Shown here piece after piece: positions 8,587 to 17,186 of a DNA stretch of 64,000 bases (positions within the stretch are counted from its first letter, which is position 1; every line of letters begins with the position of its first letter). The position numbers and the translations under genes are program-made. A model generated the notes under the pieces. That model made no database searches. It was given only the letters and a program-made list of their open reading frames with translations, and had not been told where the DNA came from. The DNA is from CAVPJW01 sp963705525 (GTDB lineage Bacteria; Acidobacteriota; Vicinamibacteria; Vicinamibacterales; CAVPJW01), in NCBI GenBank assembly GCA_963705525.1, contig CAVPJW010000002.1, forward strand, positions 620,001 through 684,000. The letters are read 5' to 3'.

Positions 8587-9065
8587 CGCCGGCCGAGTTG
8601 CTGACGCTGCTCAGGGACTTCTGGCAGGACAAGTACGCGCTGCTGGTCCAGCATGAGGAGAACGCCCGTCACATCGGCCAGTACGACTTCAATAACACCT
8701 ACCAATACATCATCGCGCGAGAGGAAGTGCATCTGGCCTGGCTTGCGGCCGCCATCGAGCAGCTTGGCGGATCTCTTCCGAACGCGGGACCACTCCCAGA
8801 GAGCAGAGGAGTCTTCGAATCGACTCACAATGTCTGCTCCGACGATGCCACTGGTCAGGCACAGTTCGTCGCAAAATGGCGCGCCCGCGTGGACCGCATG
8901 ACCCATGCGCGCCATCGCACGATGCTCGACCTGACCCTTGGTGAATCAGTCGAGCAGCAGCGCCTGTTCGAACTTGCCGCCGCCGGGCGGGTGGACCTGC
9001 TCGGGCGCCATCCGGCCGATGCCGGCAGCCGCGGGACGGTCCTGCCGGGTCGCTGGATCGAATAG
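8583..9065 (+). CDS. ferritin-like helical protein, unknown function
   Basis: The likely start is GTG 8583, which overlaps the stop of the DksA-type gene, giving 160 residues. The N-terminal half is strongly helical, with HEENARH and REEVHLAWL. Spaced E..H pairs of this kind are typical of di-iron ferritin-like or rubrerythrin-like bundles. A third helix later has THARHRTMLD. No signal peptide, so it should be cytoplasmic. I could not assign a named family, and the fold is inferred from residue spacing only. The tight coupling to a DksA-type regulator is the only functional hint. Confidence 0.6.
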   Translation: MTPAELLTLLRDFWQDKYALLVQHEENARHIGQYDFNNTYQYIIAREEVHLAWLAAAIEQLGGSLPNAGPLPESRGVFESTHNVCSDDATGQAQFVAKWRARVDRMTHARHRTMLDLTLGESVEQQRLFELAAAGRVDLLGRHPADAGSRGTVLPGRWIE

Positions 9066-9074
9066 CGAAACGGT

Positions 9075-9560
9075 GTGGCCCGCGCCATCCCGGTTGCGAT
9101 CGCGCTGGGCAGTAATCTTGGCGACCGGCGCGCACACCTGCAATTCGCACGTACCGAGCTCCGCCGGCTACTCCACGACGTCGTCGAATCCACCGACATC
9201 GAAACTGATCCCCAGAACGTCGATCCACAGCCTCGGTTCCTGAATGCGGCCGTGGTGGGAGTCACGTTCCTGGCCGCTCAACCGCTCCTCGCCGCGCTGC
9301 ACGCGATTGAGCATGCGCAGGGAAGAGAGCGACTCCAGCCGGGCGCTCCTCGCACGCTCGATCTCGACCTGATTTTCTACGGCGACAGCGTGATTGAAGA
9401 GAGCGACCTGAAGGTTCCTCACCCGCGATTTCGCGATCGGCTGTTCGTCCTGGAGCCGCTGGCAGAAATCGCGGCGTCCTGGCGGGATCCGGTCACCGGT
9501 CTGACAGTGGCCGCGCTTCTGGACCGCCTTCGGCGTGAGACCATGGGGTCCCTTCGGTAG
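9075..9560 (+). CDS. folK: 2-amino-4-hydroxy-6-hydroxymethyldihydropteridine pyrophosphokinase
   Basis: A 161-residue cytosolic enzyme of folate synthesis that transfers pyrophosphate from ATP to 6-hydroxymethyl-7,8-dihydropterin. It shows ALGSNLGDR at the N-terminus, the pterin-binding FLNAAV, the ATP-binding QGRER...PRTLDLDLIFYG block, and a C-terminal HPRFRDRLFVLEPLAEIA. GTG 9075 is the first start after the preceding stop and puts the core motif at residues 8-16, as usual. It is the last gene of the plus-strand group and ends 6 bases from the convergent DUF4097 gene. Confidence 0.95.
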   Translation: MARAIPVAIALGSNLGDRRAHLQFARTELRRLLHDVVESTDIETDPQNVDPQPRFLNAAVVGVTFLAAQPLLAALHAIEHAQGRERLQPGAPRTLDLDLIFYGDSVIEESDLKVPHPRFRDRLFVLEPLAEIAASWRDPVTGLTVAALLDRLRRETMGSLR

Positions 9561-9566
9561 CGGCGA

Positions 9567-10493
9567 TCAGTTCGGTTCCTTCTCGTCGTCGTCGCGTTCG
9601 TGCTTCGACTTGTGGCCCGATCGAGCGGCTCCCGGGCGCTGGAGCTCAATGGTTCCGCCGAACGATTCGAGGTCGACGCGTGCGCTGCCCGATCCGATGA
9701 CCAGGTTGAAGCGTTTGTTGCGCCCGGAACTGTCCTGCACCTTGACCGGAAAGCCCGCGACGAATTCACCATTGAACGTGCGGACCGAAATGGTCGCGTT
9801 CGTATTCTCAGCGACGGATACGATGATGTCGCCGTTGTGCGTCGTCAACTGATAGGTCCCGTTGTCCCGAATCGGTCCGTCATAGGAAATGTCGCCATTG
9901 ACCGTGGAGACATCGACGCTCGCAGACTGGATGCGCGACAAGGCGACATCGCCGTTGACGGTCTCAGCAATCACGTCGCCCGACACATTTGACGCCGACA
10001 CGCTTTCATTGACCGAACGGATGTTCACGCGTCCGTTCGCGTTCTCGAGGTGGACGAGCCCCTCGACCGATTTGAGAGACACGAACCCCGAGCCGCCCTT
10101 GACGTTGACGTCGCCGCGGACAGTTTCGACCGAAATCTCCGCCTGCGCTCCGTCGATCGTCACATCTGCGTAGGTGCCGGAAATATCGATGCGCATCCAG
10201 GGGGGCACCGTAATCTCCATGTCCACGGACCGGGGTGCGCCCATGCTCGAGACCGGCTTCACCGTGACGACGGAGTCCGAAGGGCGAATGTCGATGTGGT
10301 CGCGGCTCGAATGCTCGCCCTTGACGCGGATCGCGTCGCGGTCCCACGAGTGAATGACGAGCTCGCCGGCGAACACACTGACGACCAGCCGCGACCCCTT
10401 GCTGACGGGAATCGTCTGATCGGTGCCGGGCCGGGACGGGGTCGCCTGACCCAGCAGGGCGGTCATGAGTCCGGCGGCAATGAGATGCACCAA
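9567..10493 (-). CDS. DUF4097-type beta-repeat exported protein
   Basis: A 308-residue protein with an N-terminal signal-like segment. Its body is a succession of beta strands of the form VxGDVxV/ETVNGDV/STVNGDI, typical of DUF4097 proteins and predicted to stack as a right-handed beta-helix or beta-roll. The C-terminus is charged and Arg/Lys/Glu-rich. No catalytic residues are recognisable. It is the last gene after an ECF sigma factor and its anti-sigma factor (9 bases from the latter). DUF4097 proteins commonly sit in such cassettes and are thought to act as envelope sensors or effectors; that role is inference. Confidence 0.8.
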   Translation of the reverse strand: MVHLIAAGLMTALLGQATPSRPGTDQTIPVSKGSRLVVSVFAGELVIHSWDRDAIRVKGEHSSRDHIDIRPSDSVVTVKPVSSMGAPRSVDMEITVPPWMRIDISGTYADVTIDGAQAEISVETVRGDVNVKGGSGFVSLKSVEGLVHLENANGRVNIRSVNESVSASNVSGDVIAETVNGDVALSRIQSASVDVSTVNGDISYDGPIRDNGTYQLTTHNGDIIVSVAENTNATISVRTFNGEFVAGFPVKVQDSSGRNKRFNLVIGSGSARVDLESFGGTIELQRPGAARSGHKSKHERDDDEKEPN

Positions 10494-10502
10494 AATGTCC
10501 TC

Positions 10503-11213
10503 CTAGCTTGAACGATCGACCAGCGCCGTCGCTTCGCGCAGCAACGCAAGCTTTCGTCGCCGCGCGTCGGCCACGTAGCTGTTGAGATACGCGTTCGCCG
10601 GATCCGCCCGCAGCGCCTCGCGTGCCTGATCGATTGCCTGATCGATGACCTTCAGGTTTTTCTCGACGACCTCGATGGTCCTCGGATCGAGCTGGTTGCG
10701 ACCGTTCTCGAGCGCCTTCTGAAGATCGGCAACCGCGGCGTCGTACTGCGGATCGGCAAAGTTTGCGAAGACCACCTCTCCCGCATCGACTCGAGGACCC
10801 GCCGATGACGGACCGGCCGGCGGTGCCGTGTTCCTGGCGACGCTGTTTCCGGGCACGATGCGCCCGCGGATCACCCAGGTGGCTCCCGCGGCGACGAGGA
10901 TCAGCGCCAGCGCCGCCGCCGAAAGCTGCGGAACGGTCAGGCTGAAGCGAGGGCTTCCACCGCCGAACCATGATCGCCACGATGCGGCCGGTTGAGAACG
11001 GTCGTCGAGCCGGGCACGTATGGCGGGCCACAAATCGATTTCCGGTGGACGATTGGTCATGGTTGCCGCGCGTCCGATGACAACACGCAGATCCGCAAGC
11101 ACACTTCGGCACTCCTGACACGTCCCAAGGTGCACGTCGAGCGCGCGCCGCTCGCGCGGCGTCAGCTCGTCGTCGAGATACTCGGAGAGGCGTTCAGTCC
11201 ACTGGTCCGTCAT
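10503..11213 (-). CDS. membrane-anchored anti-sigma factor with ZAS zinc finger
   Basis: A 236-residue protein. The N-terminal zf-HC2/ZAS motif H-x3-C-x2-C (HLGTCQEC) lies near residue 30, in the segment that binds the cognate sigma factor. One transmembrane helix (about 95-115) leads to a helical periplasmic part containing TPR-like spacing (ALRADPANAYLNSYVADA). It begins 20 bases inside the end of the sigma gene, so synthesis is coupled. By family analogy it holds the ECF sigma at the membrane until an envelope signal arrives. Confidence 0.88.
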   Translation of the reverse strand: MTDQWTERLSEYLDDELTPRERRALDVHLGTCQECRSVLADLRVVIGRAATMTNRPPEIDLWPAIRARLDDRSQPAASWRSWFGGGSPRFSLTVPQLSAAALALILVAAGATWVIRGRIVPGNSVARNTAPPAGPSSAGPRVDAGEVVFANFADPQYDAAVADLQKALENGRNQLDPRTIEVVEKNLKVIDQAIDQAREALRADPANAYLNSYVADARRRKLALLREATALVDRSS

Positions 11214-11799
11214 ACGGGAGTTCCTTCCTGGCGGTCAGGTGCGTGCGCAGCAGCAGTCGTGCCCGGTGAAGCTGCGTCTTCGATGTTCCACTCGAGATGC
11301 CCAGCATGCTCGCGATTTCTCGGTGCTTGTGTCCTTCGATGTCGTGCAGCACGAAGATTTCGCGCGCGCCGTTCGGCAGACGTTCGATGGCGGCCTCAAA
11401 GTCGAGCGACAGATCCGGCGACGATGATCGCGATGCCGTTCGTTCGAAGACCGATTCGTGGTCGTCGTACTGGCGGCTCGCCTGAATGGCCCGCGATCGT
11501 CGGCGCTCGAGAATGACGTTGACTGCGAGTCGATGAAGCCACGTGCCAAATGCTGATTCGCCACGGAACGTTCCCAGCTTCTGCCAGGCGCGCACGAACA
11601 CTTCCTGCGTCAGTTCGTCGGCGTCCTGCGATCCGGACATCCGACGGGCCAGTCCCAGTATCCGGGCCACGTGGGCCCGATACAGCCGCTCGAAGGCGTG
11701 CTGATCCCCTGCGGCCGCGAGGGCCGCATCCGACGGGGCTCGTGCGGTCAGCCGTTCGATGCTGTTTCCGGTCAGGATCGCGACTCCGGGACCCATCAT
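11194..11799 (-). CDS. ECF-family RNA polymerase sigma factor
   Basis: A 201-residue sigma factor with region 2 (FERLYRAHVARI...DELTQEVFVRAWQKL...FGTWLHRLAVN) and region 4 (ERLPNGAREIFVLHDIEGHKHREIASMLGIS...RARLLLR). It lacks regions 1 and 3, as in all ECF sigmas. The anti-sigma gene overlaps its end. A possible ECF-type promoter lies directly upstream (11815-11842), consistent with autoregulation. The neighbouring MacAB/TolC operon on the same strand is a candidate target. Confidence 0.93.
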   Translation of the reverse strand: MMGPGVAILTGNSIERLTARAPSDAALAAAGDQHAFERLYRAHVARILGLARRMSGSQDADELTQEVFVRAWQKLGTFRGESAFGTWLHRLAVNVILERRRSRAIQASRQYDDHESVFERTASRSSSPDLSLDFEAAIERLPNGAREIFVLHDIEGHKHREIASMLGISSGTSKTQLHRARLLLRTHLTARKELPYDGPVD

Positions 11800-11814
11800 C
11801 TCTTACACCGGATT

Positions 11815-11842
11815 GGATAGCCGAGCATACCGGAAAGGTTGA
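11815..11842 (-). promoter_or_regulatory. candidate ECF-type promoter for the sigma/anti-sigma/DUF4097 operon
   Basis: Read on the minus strand, TCAACC (11842-11837) is separated by 16 bases from CTATCC (11820-11815). The AACC(TTT) -35 core and the 16-base spacing resemble ECF promoters, but the -10 is not canonical. Position about 16-43 bases before the sigma ATG fits autoregulation. The assignment is by eye. Confidence 0.35.
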
Positions 11843-11899
11843 CATCGCGGGAGTTAGGCCGCGTGATACGCCTTCCCGCTGGCTCGGGCGGTGGCGGCC

Positions 11900-13120
11900 C
11901 TACTCGTAGCGGAGGGCCTCGATAGGGTCCAGACGGGCGGCCCGGCGGGCGGGGTAGAACCCGAAGAACACTCCCGTGGCGGCGGCGAATCCGAAGGCCA
12001 GCCCAACGGCTCCGGCCGACACGCTGGCCGGCCACTGGACGAACTGGGTCACCGCGTAGGAGGCGAGGAACCCGAGGCCGATCCCGATCAGCCCTCCGAA
12101 CAGGCTGATGACGATGGCCTCCACGAGAAACTGCAGAAGCACGTCGCGGCCACGCGCACCGATCGCGAGGCGCAGGCCGATCTCGCGCGTCCGCTCGGTG
12201 ACCGACACGAGCATGATGTTCATGATGCCGATGCCGCCGACAATCAGCGAAACGCCGGCGATGGCGGCCAGGAGGAGCGTCATGGTCCTGGCAGCCTCAG
12301 AACGGACGCTTGCCATTTCCTCGAGCGTGCGCACGGTGAAGTCATCGGGATCGCCGGGCGCGATCTTGTGGCGAACACGCAGCAGCGCCGCAATACCGTC
12401 CGCAACGGTGCTCGTCTGCGACGCCGACTGCGCCGAGACCGTCACGTTGTTGATGTAAGTCACACCGAGGAGGCGTTTTTGTGCCGTGGTGTACGGAATG
12501 AAAACCTGATCGTCCTGGTCGTCGCCCATCGCAGCCTGTCCTTTGGATGCGAGCACTCCGACGACTTTGAACGGCTGGTTCCTGATGCGGATGATCTGTC
12601 CGGTAGGGTCGGCGTCCTCGCCAAACAGGTTGTCGCGGACTTCCATGCCGAGCACGGCAACCTTCGACGCGCTCGTCACGTCCTGAGCGGTGAAGAAACT
12701 TCCGTAGCGGAGTGGCCACGAGCGAATCAGCGGCAGGTCGATGTCGGTGCCCTGAATGCGCGTGGACCAGTTCTGGTTACCCGCGATCGCCTGGGCCCGC
12801 GTACTGATGCCTGGGGCGAGATACTGAATGCCTTGCACGTCCGTTCTGATTGCCGCAGCATCGTCCGGGCTCAACGTCGTGGATGCGCCCAGCCCCTGCC
12901 TGACGCCACCCGACATGAAGTTGCCCGCGCTCACGATCACGAGGTTCGTGCCGGCCGACTGAATCTGTTCCTCGATCGACCGCTGGGCGCCATTGCCGAG
13001 CGCCACCATGGTGATGACGGCAGCCACCCCGATGATCATGCCGAGCATCGTCAGAAGTGTCCGGAGCATGTTGCCCCGAAGGGCCTTCAACGCGACTCTG
13101 ATGGTCATCAGCACCGACAT
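11900..13120 (-). CDS. macB: MacB-type ABC transporter permease subunit
   Basis: A 406-residue permease. Its start is placed at ATG 13120, the first residue that gives the usual amphipathic lead and helix (ALKALRGNMLRTLLTMLGMIIGV). Helix 1 is followed by a long periplasmic MacB-core domain and three C-terminal FtsX helices, ending PARRAARLDPIEALRYE, the classical MacB tail. Unlike E. coli MacB, the ATPase is encoded separately, just upstream. The predicted complex exports substrates from the periplasm through the TolC-like channel encoded in the same operon. Confidence 0.92.
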   Translation of the reverse strand: MSVLMTIRVALKALRGNMLRTLLTMLGMIIGVAAVITMVALGNGAQRSIEEQIQSAGTNLVIVSAGNFMSGGVRQGLGASTTLSPDDAAAIRTDVQGIQYLAPGISTRAQAIAGNQNWSTRIQGTDIDLPLIRSWPLRYGSFFTAQDVTSASKVAVLGMEVRDNLFGEDADPTGQIIRIRNQPFKVVGVLASKGQAAMGDDQDDQVFIPYTTAQKRLLGVTYINNVTVSAQSASQTSTVADGIAALLRVRHKIAPGDPDDFTVRTLEEMASVRSEAARTMTLLLAAIAGVSLIVGGIGIMNIMLVSVTERTREIGLRLAIGARGRDVLLQFLVEAIVISLFGGLIGIGLGFLASYAVTQFVQWPASVSAGAVGLAFGFAAATGVFFGFYPARRAARLDPIEALRYE

Positions 13121-13139
13121 GACGTCATCCCCGGCGACC

Positions 13140-13880
13140 TCAGCTCGCTGTTGGAAGAATTGCCAGTTCGTCGCGTGCAACCCGACGCATCGCTTGAAGC
13201 TGGTCCGTGGTAATCCGCCCGTCCCGAAACGCGATGGTCCTGGCTGCGTATTCGGCGATGTCACGCTCATGCGTCACGATGATCACGGTCAATCCGAGCT
13301 CGGTGTTCAGCCGCTGAAAGATCTCCATGACCTCGATACTGGTTCGCGTGTCGAGATTGCCCGTGGGCTCGTCGGCCAGAAGGATTGAAGGCTTCGTGAT
13401 GAGCGCGCGAGCAATCGCAACGCGTTGTTGCTGGCCGCCCGACAGCTGGTTCGGATGATGATCGGCGCGGTCGCCGAGACCCACCGCTGCCAGGGCCTCG
13501 CGCGCCCGTGTGCGCCGTTCGCCCGCATGACGACCATTACGCGAATAGAGGAGCGGCAGCTCGACGTTGTCGAGGGCGCTCGTGCGCGATAGCAGGTTGA
13601 AACCTTGAAAGACGAATCCGATGCGTTGGTTGCGAATCGCGGCGAGTTCGTCCCGCGTCAGCCGCGAGACCTCCCGTCCATCGAGCAGATACGTGCCGCT
13701 GGTCGGTCGATCGAGACATCCGAGGATGTGCATGAAGGTCGACTTCCCGGATCCCGACGGGCCGGTCACCGCGACGAATTCACCGTGCTCGATCCCGACC
13801 GTCACGCCGCGCAGCGCCGGCACGGCGACTTCACCGACTTGGTAAGTCTTGACGAGATCTCGCGTCGAAATGAGAGGCAC
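13140..13880 (-). CDS. MacB-type ABC transporter ATP-binding subunit
   Basis: A 246-residue ATPase starting at GTG 13880, 2 bases after the MacA stop. Walker A GPSGSGKST, Q-loop FQGFNLLSR, signature LSGGQQQRVAIARAL, Walker B/D-loop ILLADEPTGNLDT and switch LVTHE-like IVTHERD are all present. A longer open frame runs upstream but overlaps macA completely, so it is discarded. It energises the separate permease encoded downstream by coupling ATP binding to transmembrane movement. Confidence 0.93.
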   Translation of the reverse strand: MPLISTRDLVKTYQVGEVAVPALRGVTVGIEHGEFVAVTGPSGSGKSTFMHILGCLDRPTSGTYLLDGREVSRLTRDELAAIRNQRIGFVFQGFNLLSRTSALDNVELPLLYSRNGRHAGERRTRAREALAAVGLGDRADHHPNQLSGGQQQRVAIARALITKPSILLADEPTGNLDTRTSIEVMEIFQRLNTELGLTVIIVTHERDIAEYAARTIAFRDGRITTDQLQAMRRVARDELAILPTAS

Positions 13881-13882
13881 GG

Positions 13883-15346
13883 TCAGCGGCCCGTTCCACC
13901 GGTTCCGGAGGGACGTCCCCCTCCGCCTGGAGGCCGCTGAGGGCCGAGGAGCGGCGACCTGCCCGCCGATGACGTCTTCGATTCTTTTCCGGTGACGATG
14001 TTCGTGACCAGTTCGGTGCCGGGGGTCAGTTCGCCGCTCAAGAGCTCGGTGAACGTGCCATCGGAGATGCCGAGCCTCAGGCGAACCGGCTTCAACTGCT
14101 TGTTCATGTAGAGCCAGACTCGTCCGACCGACTCGACTGGAGGCAGCGGCCCGAAGAGCGAATCGATGGTTCCACCGGCTGCCGGCCGCGCAGGTGTCTC
14201 GGCGCGTGGTGCGGCGTCCTCGCGCGGACCACCTCCCGGTGCGGAGCCCTCGCGGCTTCTGGCCGCGCGATCCTGCCATCCGGCGCGCGCGGCATTCGCA
14301 CTGCTGTCGCCAGCCGGCGTGCCCGCCTGACCGCCTGGGTGTGCTTCGGGGCCAAACTGCGGAGCGGTCTGACCCAGCGCCGCGAACATGTCGCTCGTGG
14401 GCCTGAATCGGAGCGCCGTATTCGGCACGCGAATCGCGTTGGCACGCCTGGCGATCTCGATCGTCACCGTCGCCGTCATGCCAGGCTTGAGCTTCAGGTC
14501 GAGGTTCGGCACGTCGATGACGGTTCCATATGTCACCACGTTTTGCACCACGGTTGGCTGAAGCCGAATCTGCGACACGCGCCCGATGAATTCTTCTGTC
14601 GGGAAGGCATCAACGCGGAAGCGGACGGTCTGTGCCGGCCTGATGCGGCCCACGTCGGCTTCGTCGACGCTGGCGTTGACCTGCATCTTCGTCAGGTCGG
14701 CCGCAATGATGAAGAGGGTGGGCGCCTGCATGCTCGCCGCGACGGTCTGTCCGACGTCCACGTTCCGAGAAATAACGATGCCGTTGATCGGCGCCGTGAT
14801 GACGGTGTGCTCGAGATTCACTTCATTCTGGCTGAGGGACGCGCGAGACTGGACCACCTGGGCCTGCGCAGATTTGACTTGCGCATCGGCCGACCGCACG
14901 GCGATCTGCGCCGCATCGAGATCGCTGTCCGGAATGAGCTTCTTCTTCGAGAGCTCGTCGGCCCGACGAAGCTTCGTATTGGCATCGTCGAGCGCGACGC
15001 GAAGGCGGTCGACGTCCGCTTCGGCGCGAATGAGATTGGCCCGGGCCTGCTCGATTTGCGTCTGGAAGAGAGACGGCTCGAGCCTGGCGACGACCTGGCC
15101 TTTCTTCACGATCGAATTGAAGTCTGCGTAGAGCGCCTGAATCGTCCCGGAGACCTGTGTGCCGACCTGAACGGTGGTCACGGCTTGAAGCGTGCCAGTT
15201 GCACCCACGGAATCGATGATCTCGCCGGTGGTCACGGGCGCCGTCGTAATCTGAGGTTCCACAGTATTGCGGCGCATGGCGTAGTACGCGCCCGCGCTGC
15301 CGAGCGTCACGACGAGAGCCGCGAGAATGACGAGTCGCTTGCGCAC
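13883..15346 (-). CDS. macA: MacA/HlyD-family periplasmic adaptor protein
   Basis: A 487-residue membrane fusion protein. An N-terminal anchor (about residues 3-24) precedes a lipoyl/barrel-sandwich half, then a long coiled-coil hairpin (about 95-185, rich in Ala, Gln, Arg), the second lipoyl half with the phrase TVITAPINGIV, and beta-barrel and membrane-proximal domains. A Pro/Gly/Ala/Arg-rich insertion of about 70 residues (roughly 330-400) interrupts the last domain and is longer than in typical MacA. The adaptor links the inner-membrane MacB complex to the outer-membrane channel. Confidence 0.92.
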   Translation of the reverse strand: MRKRLVILAALVVTLGSAGAYYAMRRNTVEPQITTAPVTTGEIIDSVGATGTLQAVTTVQVGTQVSGTIQALYADFNSIVKKGQVVARLEPSLFQTQIEQARANLIRAEADVDRLRVALDDANTKLRRADELSKKKLIPDSDLDAAQIAVRSADAQVKSAQAQVVQSRASLSQNEVNLEHTVITAPINGIVISRNVDVGQTVAASMQAPTLFIIAADLTKMQVNASVDEADVGRIRPAQTVRFRVDAFPTEEFIGRVSQIRLQPTVVQNVVTYGTVIDVPNLDLKLKPGMTATVTIEIARRANAIRVPNTALRFRPTSDMFAALGQTAPQFGPEAHPGGQAGTPAGDSSANAARAGWQDRAARSREGSAPGGGPREDAAPRAETPARPAAGGTIDSLFGPLPPVESVGRVWLYMNKQLKPVRLRLGISDGTFTELLSGELTPGTELVTNIVTGKESKTSSAGRSPLLGPQRPPGGGGRPSGTGGTGR

Positions 15347-15408
15347 GTCTTGACAGCCTTTCCGTCGAGCCGGGGCCCGCGCCAGCGGGTCCTTCCCAAT
15401 GAGACTCC

Positions 15409-17160
15409 CTAGTTCGTCGTGCCGGTCCCGGTGCCCCCGATTGTGGTTGCCGCTCGTCCGCTTCCTACCGAGCTACCCGCCGCACCCGACACAAGCGTGA
15501 CGGCCCCGTTCGAGAGAGAGGCCTCTTGCGACCGTTCAAACTCCACGACCGACTTCGCATAGTCGAGGAGCGTGCGGAGCTCTGTCGTCTGCGCATCGGC
15601 CAGGTCGCGCTGAGCCTGGACCACGAAGAAATTCGTGGACATGCCCACGTCGAACTTGCTTTGCTCGGCCTCGAGGCGCTTCTCGGCCAGCCCGCGAGCG
15701 GCGTTCGCGGCTTCGAATCGCGTGGCATTGCTCTGCACCTGGAGCGCCGCGTTTGTCACTTCAGTCGCGACCTGGAGCTCGAGCGCTTTCGCTTCGGCGA
15801 CCGACTGGCTTCGCTGGACGCGCGCGCGTGCGTAGGAGGCCTCCGCCGTGCTATTGCCAAGTGGATAGCTGATGTTCAGCTGCAGGCTCCAGCTCGGAAA
15901 GTCTCGGCCCGTCAGGGCTGAAAGCGCGTCGCCGTAGCCGCCGGGCACCGTTGCGATGATCGGGCTTCCCAGGCCGCTGCCGCGTATGAACTGGGTGCCG
16001 CCAATGCCCTGGAGCCCGTAGGTGGCCGAGACATCGGCGGCGGGAAGTGTCAGGTTGTGCAGCAGCGTCAGGCTCGTGTCGTTGATCTGGAGCTGCTTCC
16101 GGATCTCGAGCAGGTCGCTGCGCTTGTCGAGGGCGTTCCTGATCGCAGCCTCGAGATCGACAGGCGCAGGTTGGAACACTGGGCGATCCGTCGGAACGAG
16201 CGCGGTTTTCCAGAGCGGGTCCGCAGTGCCCGCTATGATGAGCCTCTTCAGGGCGAGATCGGCGGTCGACACCTGCGCCTCGGCCTGCACGAGGGTCTGC
16301 CGCCGCGAGGCCGCCTCTGACTGGGCCTGGATGATGTCGATTTCCGCCATCGTTCCGACTTCGACCCTGACCTTGTTGTCCTCGACGAGCTTCTCTGCGA
16401 GCTCGAGCGACTGGCGCATCACCTTGACGGCTGCGCGCGCGTAGGCGAGTTCCCAGTACGCATTGCGCACCGCCGCGAGTGTGTTGGTGATGGTGGCTCT
16501 CAGCTGGACTTCCGATATGTCTCGGTTGAGGCTCGTCACGACCAGCGCGCTGCGGTTGGGATCGGTGGATCGCCCGCGAAGGAGAGGCTGCGTCAGAATC
16601 GCCGTCAGCGTCGAGTTGTACTGCGGATTGAATGTGTTGAATGCGTTCGAAGATTCCTGCCGCCTGTTATTCCATCCGACAGAAAACGCGCCACCACCCC
16701 AGGGAAGATTCTGCGCCACCGACGCGCTGAAGGTCGAGAGATCTGTTGCCACGCGCTGACCGCCAACGAGCTGACTCGTGGGCAGCTGGACGGCATTGTT
16801 CTGCGCGAGGCCGCTGTTCAGTGTCGGCTGGTAGACGCCTCTCAGCGCGGCCAGCGAGAAGTCGAAGGTCTGCGGCGTCAGACGCTCGACGGCGATGTCG
16901 AGGTTGCGGTCGAGCGCATACTTGACGGCATCGTCCAACGTCAGCGCATGCTCCTCGACGACGGGGGGCTGCGGCGTCGATTGATCCACTAGCGGAGCCT
17001 GCGCCCCGGCCTGTGCCTCGTCGAATCGCTGCCGGGCCAGCCGGACGAGCTCGTCGACTCTCTTGGGATCGGCCGACTGGGCTCGAGCGGGCGACACCGA
17101 GACGACGACAGATGTGAGAAAGAGGAATGCGGGAACCGTACGCAAGAAAGCCGTCTTCAA
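15409..17160 (-). CDS. TolC-like outer-membrane efflux protein
   Basis: About 583 residues with a signal peptide (positively charged start, hydrophobic stretch, cut after PARAQ). Two outer-membrane efflux protein repeats follow, with long helical segments (for example VEDNKVRVEVGTMAEIDIIQAQ) and beta strands characteristic of TolC trimers. The start is set at TTG 17160 because a perfect GGAGG lies 7 bases before it and the signal peptide starts there. GTG 17190, overlapping the preceding stop, is the alternative. The C-terminus is Gly/Thr/Ser rich. It should form the exit duct for MacA/MacB. Confidence 0.92.
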   Translation of the reverse strand: MKTAFLRTVPAFLFLTSVVVSVSPARAQSADPKRVDELVRLARQRFDEAQAGAQAPLVDQSTPQPPVVEEHALTLDDAVKYALDRNLDIAVERLTPQTFDFSLAALRGVYQPTLNSGLAQNNAVQLPTSQLVGGQRVATDLSTFSASVAQNLPWGGGAFSVGWNNRRQESSNAFNTFNPQYNSTLTAILTQPLLRGRSTDPNRSALVVTSLNRDISEVQLRATITNTLAAVRNAYWELAYARAAVKVMRQSLELAEKLVEDNKVRVEVGTMAEIDIIQAQSEAASRRQTLVQAEAQVSTADLALKRLIIAGTADPLWKTALVPTDRPVFQPAPVDLEAAIRNALDKRSDLLEIRKQLQINDTSLTLLHNLTLPAADVSATYGLQGIGGTQFIRGSGLGSPIIATVPGGYGDALSALTGRDFPSWSLQLNISYPLGNSTAEASYARARVQRSQSVAEAKALELQVATEVTNAALQVQSNATRFEAANAARGLAEKRLEAEQSKFDVGMSTNFFVVQAQRDLADAQTTELRTLLDYAKSVVEFERSQEASLSNGAVTLVSGAAGSSVGSGRAATTIGGTGTGTTN

Positions 17161-17167
17161 AGGGAGT

Positions 17168-17172
17168 CCTCC
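17168..17172 (-). promoter_or_regulatory. ribosome binding site that decides the TolC start
   Basis: GGAGG on the minus strand, 7 bases before TTG 17160. It lies inside the longer frame beginning at GTG 17190, so it favours internal initiation at the TTG and a signal peptide without an extra 10-residue N-terminal extension. Confidence 0.6.
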
Positions 17173-17186
17173 AACAGGTGTGAAAA

